Shown: piece after piece, positions 1 through 6,170 of the stretch
Position numbering within the stretch: the first letter of the stretch is position 1
Layout of the letters: every line of letters starts with the position of its first letter
Position numbers and translations under genes: made by a program
The notes under the pieces: model-generated
Told to the model about the DNA's origin: nothing
Databases searched by the model: none
What the model saw: the letters and a program-made list of their open reading frames with translations, nothing else
Source of the DNA: Candidatus Paracaedibacteraceae bacterium UBA6184
GTDB taxonomy: Bacteria > Pseudomonadota > Alphaproteobacteria > UBA6184
Direction: 5' to 3'
Assembly: GCA_002422845.1 (NCBI GenBank)
Contig: DITM01000095.1
Span: 1 to 7,007, forward strand
Length of the DNA: 7,007 bases

Positions 1-1
1 T

Positions 2-118
2 CTATGTTATCTGGTACAGCCCCTATATTTTTTGCCCACCGTTTTGCGAAAGAATGACGGACAGCTTCGTCTATTGTTTTTGCGATTATGGGGTGGGTTT
101 TGTCCCCCCCACCCGAAG
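2..118 (-). other. Open frame without a start codon at left edge (possible gene remnant or chance)
   Basis: Read on the minus strand, this stretch stays open to the window edge and ends in a protein-like run (KTIDEAVRHSFAKRWAKNIG). An in-frame TGA lies just upstream (119-121) and no ATG, GTG or TTG is in frame after it, so it cannot be an intact gene start as seen here. It begins within a run of seven G (minus strand), where a small indel could have broken a frame. The + strand also has a short frame closing at TGA 55-57 (SMLSGTAPIFFAHRFAKE), which could equally be the tail of a gene lying to the left. I recognise neither peptide. Nothing else that looks coding is seen in 1-207. Confidence 0.2.
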
Positions 119-145
119 TTCACTGAGGGTGAATAGGGCGGGGGG
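91..145. repeat. GC-rich inverted repeats able to form alternative hairpins
   Basis: Two overlapping stems can be drawn. Stem A pairs GGGTGGG (91-97) with CCCACCC (108-114), 7 bp with a 10-nt loop. Stem B pairs CCCCCC (105-110) with GGGGGG (140-145) and CCC (112-114) with GGG (136-138), separated by one A-C mismatch, and is topped by TTCAC (119-123) pairing with GTGAA (129-133) around a TGAGG loop. Both use 108-114, so they exclude each other. No T-run follows on either strand, so this is not a standard intrinsic terminator. The G/C runs stand out against the AT-rich surroundings. It may be a dispersed repeat or a structured RNA; function is unknown. Confidence 0.55.
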
Positions 146-174
146 TGGTGAAAAAAACAAATTAACCAAATATT

Positions 175-203
175 AACAATGATTAACAGAAGTAATCATT
201 GTT
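175..203 (-). terminator. Terminator-like hairpin downstream of the - strand gene
   Basis: A perfect 11-bp stem pairs AACAATGATTA (175-185) with TAATCATTGTT (193-203) around a 7-nt loop. It begins 5 bases beyond the TAA stop (208-210) of the minus-strand gene. On that strand it is followed by AATATTTGG and then a T-rich stretch including seven T (151-157). The T-tract is not immediately adjacent and the stem is AT-rich, so termination may be inefficient. On the + strand only a short TTTTAATTA follows. The position directly after a stop codon is the main support. Confidence 0.55.
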
Positions 204-207
204 TTAA

Positions 208-672
208 TTAGTCCCACGTTATTCCCCAAACACCCTCACCGAATGAGCGATGCATAAAACATTCGGCGCTAAATTTTTCATTTAGGTCCTTAACGATACC
301 TTCTTCGGTAAGTTGTATTGAAAGGGGCGTTTTAAATAGAATGTACATTAAATATGCATCTTCACTGGATCGAAAAAGCTCGTCATCATTTTCGTTTGTA
401 TCGCTGACTGTCCATAGGTCTGTCATAACGTAATGGACGGAATTAATGAGTCCTTGATCGGTTAAGGTATCAATATAATCCCAAAATCGTTTACCATCTG
501 TATCTTCCAAAGAATAATTAGTTGCAGCGGCAAAGCTTATTTTATTTCGGATCGGCAAAAACAGTTCATGTGGTATGTGTTGATCGGTCATTGCTTTAAT
601 CTTTTTGAAATAATCAAAAATTTCTTGTGTAATTATGGTTTTAATCCGTTGATTTGAAAGAATTTTGTTCAC
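208..672 (-). CDS. Hypothetical protein, 154 aa, acidic
   Basis: I do not recognise this protein. It reads from a GTG at 672-670 to a TAA at 210-208. The product is soluble-looking, with no signal peptide or membrane segment. It is rich in Asp/Glu (about 25, against about 15 Lys/Arg), with an acidic run (DTNENDDE) near residue 95, one Cys (AECFMH) and four Trp, two of them in the C-terminal tail (GVWGITWD). The N-terminal 27 residues are basic and helix-prone. The GTG is preceded by AAGGG with a 4-nt gap (677-681) and by a perfect TATAAT (683-688). An internal ATG at 591-589 (MTDQHIP) is an alternative start with a weaker ribosome site. Amino-acid composition, the upstream signals and the downstream hairpin favour a real gene over a chance frame. 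It faces away from rplJ and is probably a single-gene unit; small acidic orphans of this sort include immunity proteins, but nothing here shows that. Confidence 0.6.
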   Translation of the reverse strand: MNKILSNQRIKTIITQEIFDYFKKIKAMTDQHIPHELFLPIRNKISFAAATNYSLEDTDGKRFWDYIDTLTDQGLINSVHYVMTDLWTVSDTNENDDELFRSSEDAYLMYILFKTPLSIQLTEEGIVKDLNEKFSAECFMHRSFGEGVWGITWD

Positions 673-682
673 TATACCCTTA

Positions 683-688
683 ATTATA
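683..688 (-). promoter_or_regulatory. Candidate -10 box of the - strand gene
   Basis: The minus strand reads TATAAT here, a perfect -10 consensus, just upstream of the AAGGG ribosome site. No good -35 hexamer lies 16-18 bp upstream (that stretch reads ATCCTT or similar). Transcription would start near 676, leaving only about 3-4 nt before the GTG, so the mRNA could be nearly leaderless unless the internal ATG at 591 is the true start. Confidence 0.4.
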
Positions 689-695
689 GGGCGAT

Positions 696-707
696 TTTCA
701 ATTGAAA
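696..707. repeat. 12-bp perfect palindrome in the divergent intergenic region
   Basis: TTTCAATTGAAA is its own reverse complement. Its centre lies about 16 bp upstream of the candidate minus-strand -10 box, where a -35 region would be, so it could be an operator for the orphan gene. AT-rich palindromes of this length can arise by chance. Confidence 0.35.
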
Positions 708-798
708 GGATAGGAAGAATGCTAAAATATTAGTTCATTTCATTCATAAATTGGGGTATAGTTCCCGATAATTTTTTAGAGAGTGGGCAATTACTTTC

Positions 799-830
799 TT
801 GATTCAAGGTAGTATATAGTGATATATACT
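799..830 (+). promoter_or_regulatory. Candidate promoter of the rplJL-rpoBC operon
   Basis: A TTGATT hexamer (799-804, 4 of 6 matches to the -35 consensus) is followed by two overlapping -10 candidates. TATATA (823-828) has an 18-bp spacer and an extended TG at 820-821. TATACT (825-830) matches 5 of 6 but has a 20-bp spacer. Either predicts a start near 835-838, exactly where the structured L10 leader begins, which is the strongest argument for it. A second, weaker possibility lies upstream (TTCATT 734-739, 17 bp, TATAGT 757-762). Confidence 0.5.
811..830. promoter_or_regulatory. 20-bp inverted repeat overlapping the -10 region (possible operator)
   Basis: AGTATATA (811-818) and TATATACT (823-830) are perfect reverse complements around a 4-bp GTGA spacer. 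The right arm contains the candidate -10 box of the rplJ promoter. The arrangement fits a dimeric regulator that would block polymerase binding. It is made almost only of A and T, so part of the symmetry may simply reflect the -10 sequence. Confidence 0.35.
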
Positions 831-835
831 TTTAG

Positions 836-934
836 TTCCTGTCCAAGACTGAGGGTGCGAAAGCTTAATGTCCTTCATAGACGGATGACTTTTCGGACAG
901 GGGTTACTAACAAACAAACAATGGAGTATGATCC
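836..934 (+). ncRNA. Ribosomal protein L10 leader (autoregulatory 5' UTR)
   Basis: This is the untranslated leader of rplJ, where L10 bound to L7/L12 is known to bind and repress translation of its own operon. A closing helix pairs CCTGTCC (838-844) perfectly with GGACAGG (895-901). Inside it are AAGACTGAGGGTGC, a small GC pair capped by a GAAA tetraloop (857-864), the CTTAAT segment, and a TCAT/ATGA stem (875-878 with 885-888) whose loop is AGACGG. The order of these elements matches what I recall of alphaproteobacterial L10 leaders. The single-stranded segment after the helix leads to the ATGGAG (921-926) and the GTG start. Identification is by recognition, not by a covariance-model search; the 5' end is set by the predicted promoter. 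Confidence 0.8.
923..926 (+). promoter_or_regulatory. Ribosome binding site that fixes the rplJ GTG start
   Basis: GGAG lies 8 nt before GTG 935-937. An in-frame TGA at 929-931 rules out any earlier start for this frame. The nearby ATGs at 921 and 928 are in other frames; the one at 928 would encode only MIRGS and is too close to the GGAG to use it. Confidence 0.85.
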
Positions 935-1444
935 GTGGATCGTAACGAAAAGCAAGAGTTTGTATCGTCTTTGCGAAACAGCCTTGAAGGTAAAAAGCTG
1001 GTTGTTGTAACTCAACAAGCAGGTTTAACAGTTGCGGAAGTAACAAACCTTCGAGCTAAAATGCGTGAAGCTGGTGCGAACTATAAAGTGATTAAAAACA
1101 CTTTGGCAAGGTTAGCTGTTCAGGATACTTCTATTGCTCCTTTAGGGGATTATTTCAAAGGTGCCGTTGCGTTGGCATTTTCGGAAGATCCTATCGCTGC
1201 TGCAAAAATCGCAGTGGAATTTGCAAAGACCAATAAAAAAATTCAAGTTGTAGCGGCTTGCCTTGACGGTAAGTTATTAGATGCTGCAAGCGTGGATGCA
1301 TTGGCGAAGTTGCCTTCTTTGAACGAACTTCGTGCAACGCTTATTGGGCTGTTACAAGCACCTTTGTCAAAGATCGCTCGTACAGTCATCGAACCAGCTG
1401 CTCAGTTGGCGCGTTTGGCTGCTGCATACAGCACAAAGGAATAA
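935..1444 (+). CDS. rplJ: 50S ribosomal protein L10
   Basis: L10 (uL10) anchors the L7/L12 stalk on the large ribosomal subunit beside the L11 region of 23S rRNA and represses its own translation through the leader. The protein has 169 residues, the usual bacterial size. The N-terminal RNA-binding domain starts MDRNEKQEFVSSLR and contains the family stretch LRAKMREAGANYKVIKNTLARLA (about residues 39-61), then FKGAVALAFSEDPIAAAK. The C-terminal part (about 130-169: LRATLIGLLQAPLSKIARTV...) is the long helix that binds L7/L12 dimers. The start is GTG, as is common for this gene in alphaproteobacteria, and is fixed by GGAG and an in-frame stop. It is the first gene of the unit; rplL follows after 49 nt. 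The usual upstream partners rplK and rplA are not in the window. Confidence 0.97.
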   Translation: MDRNEKQEFVSSLRNSLEGKKLVVVTQQAGLTVAEVTNLRAKMREAGANYKVIKNTLARLAVQDTSIAPLGDYFKGAVALAFSEDPIAAAKIAVEFAKTNKKIQVVAACLDGKLLDAASVDALAKLPSLNELRATLIGLLQAPLSKIARTVIEPAAQLARLAAAYSTKE

Positions 1445-1493
1445 TTGGGTATTTTAGAGTTAATCAATATAGTAATTTAATTGGAGTTAAAAC

Positions 1494-1865
1494 ATGTCTG
1501 AAAAGTTAACAAAGATCGTTGACGAATTATCAACATTAACAGTATTAGAAGCTGCTGATCTAGCAAAAATGTTAGAAGAGAAGTGGGGCGTTTCTGCTGC
1601 TGCTGCGGTTGCTGCTGCGGCACCAGTTGCTGCTGGACCTGCTGCTGAAGAAAAAACTGAATTTGAAGTTATTCTTGAAAGTGGCGGAGATAAGAAGATC
1701 GAAGTCATTAAAGAAGTTCGCGCAATCACAAGCTTAGGCTTAAAAGAAGCTAAAGATCTTGTTGATGGTGCTCCAAAATCAGTTAAAGCTGGTGTAAGCA
1801 AAGACGAAGCTAACAAGATAAAAGATATCTTGGAAAAAGCTGGTGCGAAAGTAAAAATCGTCTAG
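1494..1865 (+). CDS. rplL: 50S ribosomal protein L7/L12
   Basis: L7/L12 (bL12) is the multi-copy stalk protein that recruits and stimulates the GTPases EF-Tu, EF-G and IF2. The length, 123 residues, is normal. Three parts are visible. The N-terminal dimerisation helices (about 1-31, MSEKLTKIVDELSTL...) bind L10. An Ala-rich hinge (about 34-53) is encoded by a run of GCT/GCG codons. The globular C-terminal domain (about 54-123) carries EKTEFEVILESGGDKKIEVIK and the factor-binding stretch ITSLGLKEAKDLVDGAPK, ending in AGAKVKIV. ATG is preceded by GGAG with a 7-nt gap (1483-1486). It is co-transcribed with rplJ. The following 94 nt to rpoB hold a U-rich stretch and a stem-loop likely to set the stalk-to-polymerase expression ratio. 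Confidence 0.98.
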   Translation: MSEKLTKIVDELSTLTVLEAADLAKMLEEKWGVSAAAAVAAAAPVAAGPAAEEKTEFEVILESGGDKKIEVIKEVRAITSLGLKEAKDLVDGAPKSVKAGVSKDEANKIKDILEKAGAKVKIV

Positions 1866-1885
1866 TTTTTTTGTTGTTGTTTTTT

Positions 1886-1914
1886 GAGTGGAGGGTCAAT
1901 TTGACTCTCCACTT
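1886..1914 (+). terminator. Stem-loop between rplL and rpoB (likely attenuator or RNA-processing site)
   Basis: GTGGAGGGTCA (1888-1898) pairs with TGACTCTCCAC (1902-1912) around a 3-nt loop, with one G-U pair. A1887-T1913 and a G-U at 1886-1914 extend it to 13 bp. Only three T follow (1913-1915, then ATACG), while a U-rich tract lies before it (1866-1885). A full terminator would silence rpoBC, so partial termination or RNase cleavage is more likely. In E. coli this same intergenic interval carries a partial terminator and an RNase III site; the equivalence here is inferred from position. Confidence 0.65.
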
Positions 1915-1950
1915 TATACGTTTCTATATCTTAGACTGCTAATTGAAAGA

Positions 1951-1954
1951 GAGG
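1951..1954 (+). promoter_or_regulatory. Ribosome binding site that fixes the rpoB start
   Basis: GAGG lies 5 nt before ATG 1960-1962. The frame is open upstream to a GTG at 1888, but that start lies inside the stem-loop, has no ribosome site, and would add 24 residues (MEGQFDSPLYTF...) that are not like any RpoB N-terminus. The conserved start MSQSLTRINRIRKSFGR begins at 1960. Confidence 0.85.
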
Positions 1955-1959
1955 CTTTT

Positions 1960-4900
1960 ATGTCACAGTCCTTAACCAGGATTAATCGCATTCGCAAAAG
2001 TTTTGGTCGTATTCCTGAAAAAGCAGCCTTGCCAGACTTGATCCAACTGCAAATCAAATCGTATAACGAGTTCTTATCTTCTAGAACATTAAACGGAAAA
2101 GATATTGGTAGTGGGTTAGATGAAGTTTTTAAGTCTATTTTCCCTATCCAAGACTATGCTGGGCGTGCGCAACTTGAATATATTAAATATAATTTAGGGA
2201 CACCTAAATATGACGTTGAGGAATGTTTACAAAGGGATGCAACTTATGCAGCACCTTTACGTACAACGTTCCGATTAATTGTGTGGGATGTGGACAAAGA
2301 TACTGGTTCCAAAACTGTACGTGATATAAAAGAACAAGAAGTATATATGGGCGATATGCCCTTAATGACCGATAAAGGTACATTTGTATTTAACGGAACT
2401 GAACGTGTGGTTGTATCTCAGATGCACCGTTCACCAGGTGTGTTTTTTGACCATGATCATGGTAAAACACATGCGTCTGGTAAGTTCTTGTTTTCATGCC
2501 GTGTGATTCCATATCGCGGATCATGGTTGGATTTTGAATTCGATCCTAAAGACATGTTGTATGTCAGGATTGACCGTCGCCGTAAATTGCTTGCAACGAC
2601 ATTCTTGTTAGCCTTGGACAATGAGGCCACCGAAGCAAAACGCAATGAAAAGCGTGCAAGAGGTGAAGAATTTAATGTAGCTGAAGCGACTGGCTTTAAC
2701 AGAGAAGAATTATTAAATTTCTTTTATCAAACAAAATCATTTAAGCGCAGTAAATCTGACTGGAAAACCGCTTTCGTTCCTGAAGAATGGAAGGGTGAGC
2801 GCTTAGTCGAAGATCTAATTAACGCTGAAACAAATGAAGTTGCTGTTGAGAAGGGTACTAAGATTACTCAACGTACAGCGAAGAAGCTTCAAGAGGATGG
2901 ATTAAACGAAATCCGTGTGAGTGATGTTGATCTTTTGGGACGTTTTGTTGCAAAAGATATGACGTCTGATGATACGGGCGAAGTTATTGCGACTGCCGGT
3001 GAAGAAGTTACCGAAAAAATGTTGGATTTGTTTTCTCAGAACAAAATTAAAACCATTCCAACTTTGGCGATTGACAATAATAACATGGGGCCGTATCTGC
3101 GCAACACGTTGATGTCAGATCGCAACACGAGCAAAGCTGATGCATTGCTGGATATTTATCGCGTATTACGTCCAGGTGAGCCACCAACCCTTGAAACTGC
3201 TGATGCTATTTTCCAAGGATTGTTCTTTGAAGAAGAGAAGTATGACTTGTCTGCGGTAGGTCGTGTGAAGTTGAATGGTCGTTTGGATTTAGAGTTACCT
3301 GAAGATTTAAGAGTTTTAACACGCAAAGATGTTTTGCGTATCGTTAAGATGTTATTGGACTTAAAAGATGGTCGTGGTGAAGTTGACGATATCGATAACC
3401 TATCTAACCGTCGCGTACGGTCAGTGGGTGAATTGTTGGCAAACCAATACCGTGGTGGATTATTACGTATTGAGCGTGTGATCAAAGAGCGTATGAGTTC
3501 TTTGGAAATTGAAAACATGATGCCAAATGATGTGATTAACGCAAAGCCTGCGGCTGCGTCTATTCGTGAATTCTTTGGATCGTCACAGTTGTCTCAATTT
3601 ATGGATCAAACTAACCCATTGTCGGAAATTACGCATAAGCGTCGTTTGTCAGCCTTAGGGCCTGGTGGTTTAACGCGTGATCGTGCTGGATTTGAAGTGC
3701 GAGACGTACACCCGACGCATTATGGTCGCATTTGTCCCATTGAAACTCCTGAAGGTCCAAATATCGGATTGATTAACTCATTAGCGACATTTGCCCGCAT
3801 TAACGATTATGGATTTATTGAGACTCCATATTTAAAAGTTGCCGACGGAAAAGTAAGTGAAGAGATTATTTACGTATCTGCATTGCAAGAAGAAAAGCAT
3901 ACGATTGCTCAGGCAAGTTCTAAACTTGATAAAGGGAATACATTCTCGGATACATTTGTATTGTGTCGTCGTAAGGGGGACTTTATTAACGCTCCTGCAG
4001 CGGAAGTTACTTTGATGGACGTATCACCTAAACAGATTGTGTCTGTGGCGGCGTCATTAATTCCATTCTTGGAAAATGACGATACAAGCCGTGCACTGAT
4101 GGGATCAAACATGCAACGACAAGCATTGCCGTTGTTAAAGTGTGAAGCGCCATTAGTGGGTACTGGAATGGAGCAGATTGTTGCGATGGATTCTGGTGCC
4201 GTAGTCAAAGCTGCGCGTTCTGGGGTTGTTGATCAAGTTGATGCAAAGCGTATTGTGATTCGTGCAACGGAAGATACAGATGCGTCTGCGTCTAACGTTG
4301 ATATTTACAACTTGTCTAAGTTCCAACGGTCTAACCACAACACATGTATTAACCAAAAACCATTGGTTAAAGTGGGTGAAATTGTTGAAAAAGGCACTGT
4401 GATTGCGGATGGTCCGGCGACTGAATTAGGTGAATTGGCATTGGGGCGTAACGTTCTGGTGACTTTCATGTCGTGGCATGGATATACGTTTGAAGACTCA
4501 ATCATTATTTCTGAACGTATTTCTAGAGATGACGTTTATACATCAGTTCATATTGAAGAATATGAAGTAGTTGCTAGAGATACAAAGTTGGGTAATGAAG
4601 AAATTACGCGTGATATTCCAAACGTGAGCGATGAAGCATTAAAGCATTTGGATGAAGCGGGTATTATCGCGATTGGTGCTGAAGTAAAACCTGGCGATAT
4701 CTTGGTTGGACGTGTGACGCCTAAGGGTGAATCACCGGTGACACCAGAAGAGAAATTATTGCGTGCGATTTTCGGTGAAAAAGCATCGGATGTTCGTGAT
4801 TCTTCATTGCGTGTATCCCCTGGAGTTGCGGGAACTGTTGTGGATGTTCGTGTGTTTTCACGCCGTGGTGTGGACAAAGACGAACGAGCGATGGCAATTG

Positions 4901-6150
4901 AATTAGCAGAAATTGAACGTTTAAAAAACGATCGTGATGCTGAACGCGATATTTTAGAGCGCAACTTTTCAAGCCGCTTAAAAGACAGGTTGATGGGCAA
5001 GAAGATCGTAAAAGGTCCAAAGAGCGTTGAAGACTTGAAAAAAGGTGAGATTGTTAATGATGCACTTTTGGCACGCATGACCAAAGGTTTGTGGCGTCAA
5101 TTAATTGTGGATGATGAAAATGTCATGCACGATATTGAAGAGATGAAAGCTGCACATGACGAAACCGTAGAATTATTGCAAAAACGTTTTGAAGAAAAAA
5201 TTGAAAGACTAAAACAAGGCGATGAATTAGCCCCTGGCGTTTTGAAAATGGTAAAGGTTTTCTTGGCCGTTAAACGTAAGTTACAACCCGGTGATAAGAT
5301 GGCCGGCCGTCATGGAAACAAGGGTGTTGTATCTAAGGTTGTTCCATTAGAAGACATGCCATTCCTTGAAGACGGTACACCTGTTGACATTATTTTGAAC
5401 CCACTTGGTTTACCTTCTCGTATGAACGTTGGGCAGATTTTGGAGACTCACTTAGGGTGGGCGTCAATGGCATTGGGTAAGCAAATTGATGATGCTGCAC
5501 AAGCGTATCGTGAAAATCATAAACATATTAAAGAGCTGCGTGAGTTGCTTGCAACAGTTTATGAAAAAGATGAATATCTTGCAGCAATCGATAAGCTAAG
5601 CGATGAAGATGTGATTGAAATGGCAGCTACGTTGAAAAAAGGTGTTCCAATGGCAACGCCAGTATTTGATGGAGCTAAGGAATCTGATATCGATCGCATG
5701 TTAGAAAAAGCCAAATTGCCATTCACTGGACAGGTGCGTCTGATGGATGGACGGACAGGTGATTACTTTGATCGTCCTGCAACAGTTGGATGTTTGTATA
5801 TGTTGAAACTTCACCACTTGGTGGATGATAAGATTCACGCACGTTCAATTGGACCGTACAGCTTGGTAACTCAACAACCATTGGGCGGTAAGGCTCAATT
5901 TGGTGGACAACGTTTCGGAGAAATGGAAGTTTGGGCACTGCAAGCTTATGGTGCCGCTCACACATTACAAGAAATGTTGACGATAAAATCAGATGACGTT
6001 GCGGGTCGTACAAAGGTATACGAATCTATCATTCGTGGAGACGATAACTTTGAATCTGGTATTCCAGAATCCTTTAACGTTTTGGTAAAAGAATTACAAT
6101 CTTTGGGCTTGAATATGGAATTCGGTCGCGAAGAAGAGTTAAACAGTTAG
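1960..6150 (+). CDS. rpoB: DNA-directed RNA polymerase subunit beta
   Basis: RpoB forms half of the RNA polymerase active-site cleft and binds rifamycins. The frame is intact at 1396 residues, a little longer than E. coli (1342) and in the alphaproteobacterial range. The extra residues lie mainly in the lobe (net about +33 before the rifampicin region) and between the FEDS motif and the GDKMAGRHGNKG motif (about +16). Landmarks: protrusion motif GTFVFNGTERVVVSQMHRSPG; rifampicin pocket FFGSSQLSQFMDQTNPLSE (538-556) and following THKRRLSALGPGGL; active-centre acidic pair E845-D846 in YTFEDS; flap (DVRDSSLRVSPGVAGTVVDV); basic K1113 and K1121 in GDKMAGRHGNKG; C-terminal clamp/switch motif TQQPLGGKAQFGGQRFGEME. 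The rifampicin-contact residues Q546, D549, H559, R562, S564 and I605 are the sensitive type. rpoC follows after 20 nt. Confidence 0.99.
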   Translation: MSQSLTRINRIRKSFGRIPEKAALPDLIQLQIKSYNEFLSSRTLNGKDIGSGLDEVFKSIFPIQDYAGRAQLEYIKYNLGTPKYDVEECLQRDATYAAPLRTTFRLIVWDVDKDTGSKTVRDIKEQEVYMGDMPLMTDKGTFVFNGTERVVVSQMHRSPGVFFDHDHGKTHASGKFLFSCRVIPYRGSWLDFEFDPKDMLYVRIDRRRKLLATTFLLALDNEATEAKRNEKRARGEEFNVAEATGFNREELLNFFYQTKSFKRSKSDWKTAFVPEEWKGERLVEDLINAETNEVAVEKGTKITQRTAKKLQEDGLNEIRVSDVDLLGRFVAKDMTSDDTGEVIATAGEEVTEKMLDLFSQNKIKTIPTLAIDNNNMGPYLRNTLMSDRNTSKADALLDIYRVLRPGEPPTLETADAIFQGLFFEEEKYDLSAVGRVKLNGRLDLELPEDLRVLTRKDVLRIVKMLLDLKDGRGEVDDIDNLSNRRVRSVGELLANQYRGGLLRIERVIKERMSSLEIENMMPNDVINAKPAAASIREFFGSSQLSQFMDQTNPLSEITHKRRLSALGPGGLTRDRAGFEVRDVHPTHYGRICPIETPEGPNIGLINSLATFARINDYGFIETPYLKVADGKVSEEIIYVSALQEEKHTIAQASSKLDKGNTFSDTFVLCRRKGDFINAPAAEVTLMDVSPKQIVSVAASLIPFLENDDTSRALMGSNMQRQALPLLKCEAPLVGTGMEQIVAMDSGAVVKAARSGVVDQVDAKRIVIRATEDTDASASNVDIYNLSKFQRSNHNTCINQKPLVKVGEIVEKGTVIADGPATELGELALGRNVLVTFMSWHGYTFEDSIIISERISRDDVYTSVHIEEYEVVARDTKLGNEEITRDIPNVSDEALKHLDEAGIIAIGAEVKPGDILVGRVTPKGESPVTPEEKLLRAIFGEKASDVRDSSLRVSPGVAGTVVDVRVFSRRGVDKDERAMAIELAEIERLKNDRDAERDILERNFSSRLKDRLMGKKIVKGPKSVEDLKKGEIVNDALLARMTKGLWRQLIVDDENVMHDIEEMKAAHDETVELLQKRFEEKIERLKQGDELAPGVLKMVKVFLAVKRKLQPGDKMAGRHGNKGVVSKVVPLEDMPFLEDGTPVDIILNPLGLPSRMNVGQILETHLGWASMALGKQIDDAAQAYRENHKHIKELRELLATVYEKDEYLAAIDKLSDEDVIEMAATLKKGVPMATPVFDGAKESDIDRMLEKAKLPFTGQVRLMDGRTGDYFDRPATVGCLYMLKLHHLVDDKIHARSIGPYSLVTQQPLGGKAQFGGQRFGEMEVWALQAYGAAHTLQEMLTIKSDDVAGRTKVYESIIRGDDNFESGIPESFNVLVKELQSLGLNMEFGREEELNS

Positions 6151-6170
6151 GCTCAGAGGGAATAACAACG

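Noticed and set aside
1..934. tRNA genes, CRISPR arrays or insertion-sequence ends
   Set aside because: No T-loop or cloverleaf pattern, no regularly spaced repeats with spacers, and no transposase-like frame or terminal repeat pair could be found by reading.
819..1010. Small + strand frame crossing the rplJ leader
   Set aside because: It runs through the L10 leader structure and overlaps rplJ in another frame. Its internal ATG at 921 has no separate ribosome site.
804..1046. 80-codon - strand frame over the rplJ leader and 5' end
   Set aside because: Antisense to a structured leader and a conserved gene, with no promoter or ribosome site; a chance frame.
1595..1648. GCT-rich tandem triplets resembling a microsatellite
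   Set aside because: They encode the Ala-rich hinge that every L7/L12 has, so the repetition is explained by the protein.
1888..1959. Longer rpoB reading from a GTG at 1888
   Set aside because: The start lies in a stem-loop, lacks a ribosome site, and the added 24 residues are unlike RpoB; ATG 1960 has GAGG and the conserved N-terminus.
3571..3660. Possible natural rifampicin resistance
   Set aside because: Q546, D549, H559, R562 and S564 match the sensitive type; the T551 in place of E. coli N518 is usual in alphaproteobacteria.
4548..5084. 178-codon - strand frame inside rpoB and similar antisense frames elsewhere in rpoB and rpoC
   Set aside because: They are Ser/Arg-rich mirror frames of highly conserved coding sequence without their own start signals.
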